From assembly GCA_023388635.1 (NCBI GenBank), contig JAEWFW010000058.1:29552-93551 (forward strand): 64,000 nucleotides of DNA, read 5' to 3'. Both the position numbers and the translations under genes were made by a program. Each line of letters opens with the position of its first letter. Position 1 is the stretch's first letter. The DNA is from Bacillota bacterium. Lineage in GTDB: Bacteria > Bacillota > Bacilli > Desulfuribacillales > Desulfuribacillaceae. Below are positions 51,244-59,839 of this stretch, in pieces. Below the pieces are notes generated by a model, which saw only the letters and a program-made list of their open reading frames with translations, was not told where the DNA came from and ran no database searches.

Positions 51244-52986
51244 GTGGAGAAAGGCTTTGTTTTTAATGGAATAGTATCGCAATACGAATCACTGATGGGA
51301 TTGAAAGATGTCATAGAACGTATTCCGATGGTTGTTTTTAAAATGAAAAAGGGAATAGGCGGCGCCGTTGTCAATGTGTTCTGTGAAGGTATGATTGCAC
51401 GCGAATGGGGTATCAATACGAGAGCTTTCGGGGAGAATGTGGAAGAGTCATGTGGGAGAAATGTGGCAACTTTATTCCCGAAAGCCTTGTCTGATGTGAT
51501 GATGCCTGCATTTCTGCGCGCATTTTGCGGTGAAGAAGTAAAGTTGCTTTTCGAGTTTCGTGGTAAAGTATATAGTTTAATGGTGAAATCGGCTACAGTG
51601 AATACTGTTCGCGGCACACAGGATACAGTGCATGATCAGATTGTCGGTCAGATTACGGAATTTGTAGAACATAACTTAATGGACAAAGACCTCACGCGTC
51701 ATATCAATCATGATCAGTTGACAGGTCTGCCAAATCGTGTTTTGTTTTATGATCGTTTGTTGCAGGCGATCGTTCATGCCGAGCGGAAGCAGCATCGGTT
51801 TGCGTTGCTGGTGTTTGACTTGGATCGCTTTAAATTGATCAATGAAAGTTTGGGACATGCGGTTGGTGACGAAATATTAAAGGCTGTCGCGGATCGATTG
51901 GTCAAGCAAGTCCTGCAAGATCATACAGTCGCGCGGATCGGTGGCGACGGCTTTGCGATCATTTTTGAAGAGATTGAGAGTGACGAAGATGTGCGTAAGG
52001 CGGCAGGTGAATTTATTCATAGTCTTTCAAAACCGTTTATTGTCGAGGGGCATGAATTGTATATTAACTCTAGTGTTGGTATCTGTCTCTACCCTAACGA
52101 TGGTGTCGACTTAGATACACTGATGAAGAATGCCGACATTGCGCTGCACCAGGCTAAAGAAATGGGATTAAATACATATCAGCAATACAGACATACGATG
52201 AATTCTCAGAATGAGAAACGGTTAAAATTACAAAACGATTTGCATCGGGCAATCGAACGTCAAGAATTTGAAGTGTATTATCAGCCACAGACAAGTCAAG
52301 CCGGCGAAACAATTATCGGCATGGAGGCTTTGTTACGATGGAAGCATCCACAGTTAGGTATGATCTCTCCAGGGGAATTTATACCGGTGGCGGAGGAGAC
52401 GGGGATGATTGTTGCCATTGGCGAATGGGTATTGCGGGAAGCATGTGCCCAGGCGAAAAAATGGCAAGTGAGCGGCTACGAACCTGTGCGAATGTCGGTC
52501 AATTTATCTCCCAGACAGTTTCAACAGGATAATTTGTTGGAAATGATCTCCGACGTCCTAGATGACACAAGGCTGGAGGCACATTACCTTGTCCTAGAGA
52601 TTACCGAGAGTGTCAGTATGCAGAATATCGATTTTGTTACCAAAACGCTCCATGAATTAAATCAGTTGGGAATTCAGGTATCGATCGATGACTTTGGGAC
52701 GGGATATTCGTCGTTATTATATTTAAAGCGTTTCCCTATTCAGTCACTAAAGATTGACCGTTCCTTTATTCGTGATATCATTATTAATTCCGATGCCGCG
52801 AAAATTGCACTGGCGGTCATCGCTATGGCGCATAGTCTAAATTTAAAGGTGATTGCAGAAGGTGTGGAGACGGTCGAACAATTGGAATATCTGATGAAGC
52901 ATCGCTGTGATAATTTCCAAGGCTACTTATTCAGCGAACCGCTTCCGGCGGATGTCATTGAAAGAATGTTCTTGCAAAAACAATAA
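51244..52986 (+). CDS. Soluble GGDEF-EAL protein
   Basis: 580 residues. An N-terminal roughly 135-residue region has no recognised domain. It is followed by a GGDEF domain with GGDGFAI (Gly for the catalytic Glu, so probably inactive) and a complete EAL domain (EALLRW, ITESVSMQ, DDFGTGYSS, KIDRSFI, AEGVET). Likely a phosphodiesterase whose GGDGF domain may bind GTP. GTG start. The GGDEF-EAL half is clearly related to the preceding gene, suggesting tandem duplication. Confidence 0.92.
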   Translation: MEKGFVFNGIVSQYESLMGLKDVIERIPMVVFKMKKGIGGAVVNVFCEGMIAREWGINTRAFGENVEESCGRNVATLFPKALSDVMMPAFLRAFCGEEVKLLFEFRGKVYSLMVKSATVNTVRGTQDTVHDQIVGQITEFVEHNLMDKDLTRHINHDQLTGLPNRVLFYDRLLQAIVHAERKQHRFALLVFDLDRFKLINESLGHAVGDEILKAVADRLVKQVLQDHTVARIGGDGFAIIFEEIESDEDVRKAAGEFIHSLSKPFIVEGHELYINSSVGICLYPNDGVDLDTLMKNADIALHQAKEMGLNTYQQYRHTMNSQNEKRLKLQNDLHRAIERQEFEVYYQPQTSQAGETIIGMEALLRWKHPQLGMISPGEFIPVAEETGMIVAIGEWVLREACAQAKKWQVSGYEPVRMSVNLSPRQFQQDNLLEMISDVLDDTRLEAHYLVLEITESVSMQNIDFVTKTLHELNQLGIQVSIDDFGTGYSSLLYLKRFPIQSLKIDRSFIRDIIINSDAAKIALAVIAMAHSLNLKVIAEGVETVEQLEYLMKHRCDNFQGYLFSEPLPADVIERMFLQKQ

Positions 52987-53078
52987 TTGCAGCAATAGTC
53001 CATTTTTTAATATTCCGTTCATATTCTTATGATATAATCTTTTCCATATCGAAAATGAAAGGGAGGAAATTTTTGTAA

Positions 53079-53957
53079 ATGAAACGTGTAGGTTTATTTC
53101 TTTTGGTCAATATGTTAGTTTTGCTTACGATTGTCGTCGTCACTTCGGTATTAGGTGTCGATAATTATCTCAGTGCGTCGGGCATTCAATACGAATCTCT
53201 GTTGTTATTCAGTTTGATAGTCGGTTTTGCCGGTTCGATCATTTCTCTATTGTCATCCCGTTGGATGGCAAAGACGATGATGGGTGTGCAAGTATTAAAT
53301 CCACAAGCGAATCTCGGTGCAACTGAGCGTCGCCTGGTTGATACGGTTCATCGCCTTGCGCGCAGTGCCGGGATTACGGATATGCCGGAAGTCGGTATTT
53401 ACAATTCGCCGGAGGTCAATGCCTTTGCAACGGGACCGTCTAAGAATAAATCATTGGTGGCAGTTTCGGCAGGATTGTTACAGCGTATGGATGCCGATGC
53501 CGTGGAAGGCGTGTTGGCGCATGAAGTGGCTCACGTCGCTAATGGTGATATGGTGACAATGACTTTAATCCAAGGAATCGTCAATACGTTTGTCGTCTTC
53601 TTATCGAGAATCATTGCTTACGCCGTTTCTCGGTTTGTGCGGGAGGATTTGGAGCATGTCGTGCATTTTATTTCGATCATCGTATTCCAGATCCTATTCG
53701 GTTTCATGGGGAATATTGCAGTCATGGCGTTCTCACGATATCGTGAATATCACGCTGATGGCGGCGGAGCTGATTTGGCTGGAAAAGATAAGATGATTCG
53801 GGCGCTCCAGCAGTTGAAGCAAACGGTCTCATTAGTCACACCTGATCAAGAAGCATATCAGAGTTTGAAAATCAGCGGTGGACAAGGAAAATTGATGAGA
53901 CTATTGTCTTCGCACCCTGATTTGGATGACAGAATTGCTCGTTTGCAAGCGAGATAG
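53079..53957 (+). CDS. htpX: HtpX-type membrane zinc metalloprotease
   Basis: 292 residues, M48B family. Two N-terminal helices, the zinc motif LAHEVAHVANGD (HExxH), further helices, and the third zinc ligand region SRYREYHADGGGAD. It degrades misfolded membrane proteins. ATG 53079 follows GGGAGG; a TATAAT lies at 53033-53038. Confidence 0.95.
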   Translation: MKRVGLFLLVNMLVLLTIVVVTSVLGVDNYLSASGIQYESLLLFSLIVGFAGSIISLLSSRWMAKTMMGVQVLNPQANLGATERRLVDTVHRLARSAGITDMPEVGIYNSPEVNAFATGPSKNKSLVAVSAGLLQRMDADAVEGVLAHEVAHVANGDMVTMTLIQGIVNTFVVFLSRIIAYAVSRFVREDLEHVVHFISIIVFQILFGFMGNIAVMAFSRYREYHADGGGADLAGKDKMIRALQQLKQTVSLVTPDQEAYQSLKISGGQGKLMRLLSSHPDLDDRIARLQAR

Positions 53958-54052
53958 ATCGTTAGCGAAAAACAATACTAGAGAAAAGCTATATAAACGA
54001 ACAGCAATGTCCGTGAGAAGCAATATGAGCGCAAAGTAAGGTAGCATTAAAG

Positions 54053-54093
54053 AGTGTGGGAGTTGGTCGTAAATCAGCTCACACACTTTTTTT
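54053..54093 (+). terminator. Rho-independent terminator after htpX
   Basis: AGTGTGGGAG/CTCACACACT stem (one mismatch) followed by seven T residues. Confidence 0.8.
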
Positions 54094-54144
54094 GATTAAT
54101 CTACTAGGTTGCAATTTGAAGAAAACGGATAATCTGGAAGGGAT

Positions 54145-55395
54145 TTGTTGAAATATGTCGAAATACATAATATCTTCCGTGGTTTTCGTGATCATCTTTT
54201 GCTCTATTATGCTTCGTTTGGGGGTGTTAGTATTTATGAATGGTTGTCTACTAAGATGATCAGAGCAAAATTGTCTGTGTCAAATAAGAAAGTCCGTCAC
54301 GCAACGGCGGTGAAGTCCGACATCTATGAGTTTTTTGTCGACGAGATTATCAAAGAAGCGTGCCGATTGCGTGCCAGTGATATTCATTTAGAATCGGGCA
54401 AAGAACATTACCGGGTGCGCTTTCGCATCGACGGCAAACTCAATGAATACGTAGGCGGCGATATGCGTCATTTTCAAAGCATGGTCAATCGCATTAAATA
54501 TTTGGCGAATATGAACATTGCCGAGAAACGCGTCGCCCAGGATGGCGCGATGCAATGGTCTGATCCACCTGTGGAAATCCGTATTTCCACCATGCCGACC
54601 TTTTACGGCGAGAAGTGTGTGTTACGGCTATTGGTCAGTCAGCAATTAGCGAACACATTTGATTATCTGGGGATTCCCGACACATTGAAAGAAAACTATC
54701 AAAAGATCCTTCGCAGAAATAGTGGTCTGATTCTCGTAACAGGTCCAACCGGGTCAGGCAAAACTACCACCATGTATACCTCATTGCAATATCTAAATCA
54801 TCCTCAGAAAAACATCGTTACGATTGAAGATCCCATTGAATACTTACTGGAAGGCATTAATCAAATGCAAATTCATGAACAGCGCGGCATCACGTTTCAT
54901 ACATCTTTGCGTGCTATTTTAAGGCAGGATCCCGATGTAATTATGATCGGAGAAATTCGCGATCAGGAAACAGCAGATATTGCCATACGCGCATCTTTAA
55001 CAGGGCACCAGATTCTCAGTACATTACACACGCATAATACCGTCAGCGCGATTGTCCGCCTATTGGATATGGGTATCGCTCCGTATTTGCTTGTACAAGG
55101 AGTGTCGGCGATTATTGCCCAGCGGCTAGTCAGAAAAACTTGCCTGTCGTGTCGCGGTGCCGGCTGTGATCAGTGCTATTATACGGGTTATTTCGGCAGA
55201 ATCGGAGTATTCGAAATGCTCGTCATGGATGATGTGTTGGCGGATTGTATTACACAAAGGAAGAGTATGCGAGATTTGTACAGGCATTTGCAGGAGCGTC
55301 AATGGATGTCGATGCTCGATTACGCCCATCAGTTAAAGGATGGGGGTGTGATTGATGAGCGAGAGTATCAAGAACTCTATTACTCGCTGGTATGA
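54145..55395 (+). CDS. PilB/GspE-type ATPase (ComGA-like)
   Basis: 416 residues. Walker A GPTGSGKTT, the Asp box IEDPIEY, Walker B QDPDVIMIGEIRD and the His box LSTLHTHNT. A tetracysteine zinc site (CLSCRGAGCDQC) lies near residue 345. The long N-terminal domain of PilB/GspE is absent, as in ComGA. It should power assembly of a competence-type pseudopilus. TTG start behind GGAAGGGA. First of seven tightly packed genes. Confidence 0.9.
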   Translation: MLKYVEIHNIFRGFRDHLLLYYASFGGVSIYEWLSTKMIRAKLSVSNKKVRHATAVKSDIYEFFVDEIIKEACRLRASDIHLESGKEHYRVRFRIDGKLNEYVGGDMRHFQSMVNRIKYLANMNIAEKRVAQDGAMQWSDPPVEIRISTMPTFYGEKCVLRLLVSQQLANTFDYLGIPDTLKENYQKILRRNSGLILVTGPTGSGKTTTMYTSLQYLNHPQKNIVTIEDPIEYLLEGINQMQIHEQRGITFHTSLRAILRQDPDVIMIGEIRDQETADIAIRASLTGHQILSTLHTHNTVSAIVRLLDMGIAPYLLVQGVSAIIAQRLVRKTCLSCRGAGCDQCYYTGYFGRIGVFEMLVMDDVLADCITQRKSMRDLYRHLQERQWMSMLDYAHQLKDGGVIDEREYQELYYSLV

Positions 55396-56431
55396 TTTTC
55401 GTGGTAGACGGAGATTAACCCATAAAGTATTGGCAGGCGTATCTGGGCAGATGGCGGAAATGCTGGATGCTGGAGTCGATTTGAAATTGGTTTTCTTTGC
55501 GCTAGAGAAAAATACCGGTGGGCGGAGCGTTTTCCGTCATCAGACATGGAAAAGTATGTTAGAAGAAGGTCATGATGTGTCGGAGATTTTTCAAGTGTAT
55601 GAATTTCCGGCGATGTTTGTCAATACAGTGGAGGCTGGGGAGAAAAGTGGACAATTGGTCGCCAGTTTAACACTTCTGCATGAATATTATCAGAAAATTG
55701 CCGAATTGCGAGCAAAGGCAGTGCAGGCGGCGATCTATCCATCGGTGGTGCTGTTGACGGTGGCATTCAGTCTGTATTTTATGATCGGGATTGTCTTGCC
55801 GAATTTTCGAAATTTGTATCATGGGATGGGGCTGGAAGTTCCCGAATACACACAGATGCTGTTTTCCACGCAACGATGGTTGCATGTGTACAAAATGCAT
55901 ATTGTAGTCTGGGTAGGGATTGCTATTTTGATAGCGTTTCTATGTATACGTTTGGTGAGGATTCGCAATTTTTTGCTTGGGTGTTGTCTATATATGCCGT
56001 TATTCGGTCGGTATGTTCGCTATCGCAACACCTATGTATTAGTGACACAGATGTCCATGTTAATGCGTGGAGGTGTTTCTGTTCAAGAAGCATTTGTTAA
56101 CATACGGCACTTGTTTTCCGGAGCCATCGCTAGGCGTATCGAAACGATGCACGGACGAGTTGTCGCCGGTGCCGTGCTGAGTGAGTCATTACACGCGACG
56201 CGATGTTTCGATGAACAATTGATTCGTTTTATCGAAATGGGAGAATCGACCGGAAGGTTAACGGCTGCGTTTGTCGGTGCGGAAGTCTATTACAGCCAAA
56301 AAATTAAAAGAATTTTATCGCTGCTCATCAAAGGGATAGAACCGTTTGCGCTATTGGTCACAGGGGTATTTATTTTGTTCATCATCTTAGCAATGCTCCT
56401 GCCGATCTTCAATTTAATCAATGTAATGTGA
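55355..56431 (+). CDS. Pilus platform protein, type II secretion F family (ComGB/PilC-like)
   Basis: 358 residues with two T2SSF domains and three main helices (about residues 130-155, 175-200, 330-355). VEAGEKSGQLVASL and IEMGESTGRLTAAF are the duplicated domain signature. It is the inner-membrane platform for the ATPase encoded upstream, overlapping it by 41 bp. ATG 55355 follows AGGATGGGGG. Confidence 0.92.
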   Translation: MSESIKNSITRWYDFRGRRRLTHKVLAGVSGQMAEMLDAGVDLKLVFFALEKNTGGRSVFRHQTWKSMLEEGHDVSEIFQVYEFPAMFVNTVEAGEKSGQLVASLTLLHEYYQKIAELRAKAVQAAIYPSVVLLTVAFSLYFMIGIVLPNFRNLYHGMGLEVPEYTQMLFSTQRWLHVYKMHIVVWVGIAILIAFLCIRLVRIRNFLLGCCLYMPLFGRYVRYRNTYVLVTQMSMLMRGGVSVQEAFVNIRHLFSGAIARRIETMHGRVVAGAVLSESLHATRCFDEQLIRFIEMGESTGRLTAAFVGAEVYYSQKIKRILSLLIKGIEPFALLVTGVFILFIILAMLLPIFNLINVM

Positions 56432-56494
56432 TGCAATGGAAGTACGAACGCTATACGTATTTCTTGAAAATGTGAGAATGATACGGGAGGAATT

Positions 56495-57106
56495 ATGATG
56501 CTATTTCTGCGCGAAGGAAATATGCGAGGAGGGAATCTGCGAGAAGGAAATTTACGAGAGAGAAAAAGATGGAAATCGGAGACAGCCGGGTTTACTTTGA
56601 TAGAGTTAATGATATCGTTGTCGATTATCGTCATCGTCATGGCAATTGCGATTCCCAATTTTCAATCGGCATCGGAAAAGGCACAGCGGGCAGGATGTGC
56701 GAGCAATCAGAAGATTATTCTCGGACATATAGAGAATTATTATCTGGAGAAAAAGCAATATCCGCTGACGACGTTTACTGAATTGAAAGATATGTATAAG
56801 AGTGAAGAAGGTACCGAGAGCGACTCGACAGAGCGGGAATTACATATGGATATTGACGAGCAAGTAGCAGGAGGTGAAGTAGGAAGTGAATCTGAAAACG
56901 CTTATTTCCACAGGGCTTATCACGCTTTGAAAGATGAAGGGGATGCAGGAAATTGGCTGCCGCTAGATATACAGAAACTCAAGGAAGGAGGCTATTTTCG
57001 CGAAATGGTTAGATGCCCGCGCGGGGGAATCTATGCGGTTAAAATCGACGAGCATGGTAGAGTGGCAGATATTATGTGCACTGTCCAGGGGAGTTTGGTA
57101 GAATGA
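56495..57106 (+). CDS. Prepilin-type protein (major pseudopilin candidate, ComGC position)
   Basis: 203 residues. Prepilin peptidase site AG/FTLIELM (cleavage after Gly32, methylated Phe33, Glu at +5) and a following hydrophobic helix. The leader is unusually long (32 residues) and contains a fourfold five-residue repeat (LREGN-like). Cys47 and a possible partner near the C-terminus could form a disulfide. It overlaps the next gene by 4 bp. Confidence 0.88.
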   Translation: MMLFLREGNMRGGNLREGNLRERKRWKSETAGFTLIELMISLSIIVIVMAIAIPNFQSASEKAQRAGCASNQKIILGHIENYYLEKKQYPLTTFTELKDMYKSEEGTESDSTERELHMDIDEQVAGGEVGSESENAYFHRAYHALKDEGDAGNWLPLDIQKLKEGGYFREMVRCPRGGIYAVKIDEHGRVADIMCTVQGSLVE

Positions 57107-57573
57107 GCACGGAATTTCGCATAAAGGGATATACGTTATTGGAAATTGTACTCGTCATCAATATCATTTGGATTGCTCTGTTACCGATCTATCCGCTTGT
57201 GGACAAACAATATCAGCGTTTATTACTCGAACAGGAGGCGCATAAATTTGTGGCATTTCTAGAAGAAAAAAGACAGGAAGCGGTGTTGCATAGTCCCCAG
57301 TGGAATTTGGACCCAGTAGCAAGTCCAATTGTGACCATTTACAATGATAAGCGTCCTAACGCGTATGGTATTAGTCAAGGTACGAAGAATTTAGAAAAAA
57401 TATATTTGCCGGAGACGATTGGGATTACCTCGAATATCCACGAAGACAAATTTATATATAATCGTTTCGGCGGCGTCAATCTAGGTGGGACAGTGAAATT
57501 CACCAATGATTGGGGACAGTCGAAAGAGATCGTTGTACATTTATTTATGGGAGTCGTAGAAATAGAGGAGTGA
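57103..57573 (+). CDS. Prepilin-like protein (ComGD position)
   Basis: 156 residues. Prepilin motif KG/YTLLEIVLV with Tyr replacing Phe at +1, then a hydrophobic helix and a beta-rich C-terminal region. ATG 57103 has GGGGAG 9 nt upstream; a longer in-frame ORF overlaps the preceding gene. Minor pseudopilin by context. Confidence 0.82.
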   Translation: MSTEFRIKGYTLLEIVLVINIIWIALLPIYPLVDKQYQRLLLEQEAHKFVAFLEEKRQEAVLHSPQWNLDPVASPIVTIYNDKRPNAYGISQGTKNLEKIYLPETIGITSNIHEDKFIYNRFGGVNLGGTVKFTNDWGQSKEIVVHLFMGVVEIEE

Positions 57574-57583
57574 GGTGAGGAGC

Positions 57584-57982
57584 ATGATGTGTCGACGCGG
57601 TGGCTATATATTGCTGGAAGTGCTAATCGCCGTACAGGTTGTTGTGTTGATGGTGCTGTTTGTCGCTTCGATCACGATCTATCACCGTTCCGTCATTCTC
57701 GAAAATCAGCAAAAGCAATCGGCGATGTACACATTACAGACGGAGTTGGAACGGTTTATATCGGAGAAAGCGCTTGACAGTCTCGGGAGTGGTGATAGCA
57801 TACCGGCGGAAGAAAGATCATTCAACGTCGTCGATGATCTGGGCAATCCATATGATATTCACTTACGTTGGCATCAGGCGACAGATCATCCGTCATTCTT
57901 TTTGGCGACGGGGCAAGCCGAGTGGGGCACTGATGAGCGGAGAAGGTCGATCCAATATACCACAGGAAAATTTGTCCGATGA
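57584..57982 (+). CDS. Prepilin-like protein (ComGE position)
   Basis: 132 residues. Short basic leader, RGG/YILLEVLIAV prepilin-like motif with the +5 Glu, then a helix to about residue 30. The C-terminal half has no recognised fold. GTG 57575 overlaps the ribosome binding site; ATG 57584 or 57587 is the start. Confidence 0.78.
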   Translation: MMCRRGGYILLEVLIAVQVVVLMVLFVASITIYHRSVILENQQKQSAMYTLQTELERFISEKALDSLGSGDSIPAEERSFNVVDDLGNPYDIHLRWHQATDHPSFFLATGQAEWGTDERRRSIQYTTGKFVR

Positions 57983-58050
57983 CTCACTGCCACGGAGACA
58001 CCTATTTTTAGGTACGAGCTACCCGATAGTTAAGGAGGAGGTGGGAGCCT

Positions 58051-58512
58051 GTGCAAGATTCAGTTCTTAGTCAGAAAGTGCTTAAACGGAAACGAGCGGG
58101 CTTTACGTTGATAGAAGTTGTGATTGCGATTCAGATTATGGGGATCGGATTAAGTATGCTTCTGACGGCGTATGCATATCTGCGTGATCATGCAGAGCTG
58201 TACGCAGAAATAGAAAGGCAACTGGCATATGAGCGGTCATTTTTGCAGACTATTAGCAGGGATATCAACAATGCGAAAAATGCACGAATTTACCAAAATG
58301 ATTTGTATTTGCGTGCTGCCACGGGGTTAGAAGATCATTATAATTTTAAGGATTATGCGAACCGCTTAGATAAAACAACTCCGACGGGTGGGAGAATTAC
58401 CATGGGGGTAGCATTGGATTCTGTGCAGTTTTCTGTGGAGAATTCAGGCGTGACGATCATTTATAAAGTTCGTGGCTCCTCCGAGAAACAGCGATTTTTT
58501 CACTTTCGGTGA
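58051..58512 (+). CDS. Prepilin-like protein (ComGF position)
   Basis: 153 residues. Leader rich in Lys/Arg, AG/FTLIEVVIAI prepilin motif, then ISRDINNAKNARIYQND, reminiscent of GspJ/ComGF minor pilins. GTG 58051 is behind GGAGGAGGTGGGAG. Confidence 0.85.
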   Translation: MQDSVLSQKVLKRKRAGFTLIEVVIAIQIMGIGLSMLLTAYAYLRDHAELYAEIERQLAYERSFLQTISRDINNAKNARIYQNDLYLRAATGLEDHYNFKDYANRLDKTTPTGGRITMGVALDSVQFSVENSGVTIIYKVRGSSEKQRFFHFR

Positions 58513-58600
58513 ACGGTAATTTGACTTTTCATAGGCGGTAGCCGAATAGGATATATTCTGTTTTCGGTAGACGTGGTAGCTTCTTCGCATTATCTCTGGA

Positions 58601-59089
58601 TTGGGGATGGCAGCTTTGTCATATAGATATCTGAAAAAATACGCCGGTGACGAATGTGGAAAAGTTTTATTAGTTGTGCTTGCCTTGAGTGTTTTGATAC
58701 AATTATTTGGTGGATACTTGTTGACACAGACAACGTTTGTCGGCAAACATGTGCGTGTGGAAGCATTACGCATACAAAGTGAATATTTGACGGAAGCAGG
58801 CTTTCAATGGGCGTTATCGCAATTGTCATCACAGACATATGGCGAACAGGAGATAACTATCTCTGTGCCGATCAGTGATATTTGTGACACTGACGTCTTA
58901 CCAATGGATGATGGACAGCGTTTTGCCGATGGCGATATATTTCGCATTCGTTTCTTACCTTTGGATGCATGGCGAATCAAAATAACGGTCGTGACGGTTT
59001 GGACATCGAATGAATTGGCATATCCTGTACAAAATGGAGTCGAAGCGATCGTTAACAAAAAAACGCTCAATGTGGAGAAAAAAGATTGA
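58601..59089 (+). CDS. Minor pseudopilin-like protein (ComGG/PilX position)
   Basis: 162 residues. One N-terminal membrane helix (about residues 20-42), no standard prepilin site, and YLTEAGFQWALSQL, the motif seen after the helix in PilX/GspK-like proteins. Fifth pilin-like gene after the platform protein, matching the comG order. The start is uncertain (TTG 58601 or ATG 58607, weak ribosome binding site). Confidence 0.65.
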   Translation: MGMAALSYRYLKKYAGDECGKVLLVVLALSVLIQLFGGYLLTQTTFVGKHVRVEALRIQSEYLTEAGFQWALSQLSSQTYGEQEITISVPISDICDTDVLPMDDGQRFADGDIFRIRFLPLDAWRIKITVVTVWTSNELAYPVQNGVEAIVNKKTLNVEKKD

Positions 59090-59117
59090 ACCACTTTAGT
59101 GAAGGAAGAGATAAGGT

Positions 59118-59705
59118 ATGAAGGAAAGAGATGGAGCGATGGGTGGGACAATGGGGGAGCCAATGAACAAAAAATTGATTTATCTAGTGGGTATGATGGG
59201 AACGGGAAAGTCAACTGTCGGTCGATGCTTAGCGGAACAGATGGGCGGCAGTTTCATTGATTTGGATCAATATATTGAAGAGCGTGAGCAATCGAGTATT
59301 GCCGAGATTTTTCAGAACTGCGGGGAGGCGTATTTCCGTGATTTGGAGTCATCCGTTATTCAAGAGGTAGCGAACAACTGCCCACAAGCATCACCATATG
59401 TTGTCGTGGCGACTGGAGGAGGGGCGTTTGAGCGGAGCGAAAATCGAAGAATCATCAACGATTCTGGGATTGCCGTTTGGTTACGGACAAAACCTGAAAC
59501 TATGGCTGCGCGCTTAGCGGATGATACGAGTAGACCTTTGCTGCATGGAGAAACGGAACAATCGCTGCTAAATAAAATCACGCAATTGCTTGAACGCCGC
59601 TCTACGAATTACCAGCAAGCAGAGATTCATTTAGATACGGATGGGAAATCGGCAGCGGACATTTGCAATGAATTGATTCGTATGCTGGACGAGCACAATA
59701 TGTGA
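59118..59705 (+). CDS. aroK: Shikimate kinase
   Basis: 195 residues from ATG 59118, 180 from ATG 59163. P-loop GMMGTGKST, IDLDQYIEE, the shikimate-binding GEAYFRDLE and ATGGGAF, and the lid arginine in DTSRPLL. It phosphorylates shikimate to shikimate 3-phosphate. ATG 59118 has AAGGAAG 7 nt upstream; ATG 59163 has GGGGGAG only 3 nt away but gives the usual family N-terminus. Confidence 0.95.
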   Translation: MKERDGAMGGTMGEPMNKKLIYLVGMMGTGKSTVGRCLAEQMGGSFIDLDQYIEEREQSSIAEIFQNCGEAYFRDLESSVIQEVANNCPQASPYVVVATGGGAFERSENRRIINDSGIAVWLRTKPETMAARLADDTSRPLLHGETEQSLLNKITQLLERRSTNYQQAEIHLDTDGKSAADICNELIRMLDEHNM

Positions 59706-59718
59706 TTGCAAATATATT

Positions 59719-59747
59719 TTGACGAAATGCCGTTTAAATTATAAGAT
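59719..59747 (+). promoter_or_regulatory. Candidate promoter of asnB
   Basis: TTGACG (59719-59724), a 17-bp spacer and TAAGAT (59742-59747), about 90 bp before the asnB ATG. Confidence 0.55.
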
Positions 59748-59839
59748 TAAGAGGTTATACTAATAGGAATTTACAAAAGAGTTATAGAAGAATTTACATC
59801 AAAAGGCATCAGGTATGAGTGAACGGAGGAAACAGTCAC

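Noticed and set aside
51153..51617. 154-codon minus-strand ORF across two GGDEF-EAL genes
   Set aside because: Antisense to well-supported coding sequence and without a ribosome binding site.
59706..59839. Possible T-box leader before asnB
   Set aside because: The region is too short and lacks the T-box sequence and a terminator; a simple promoter explains it.
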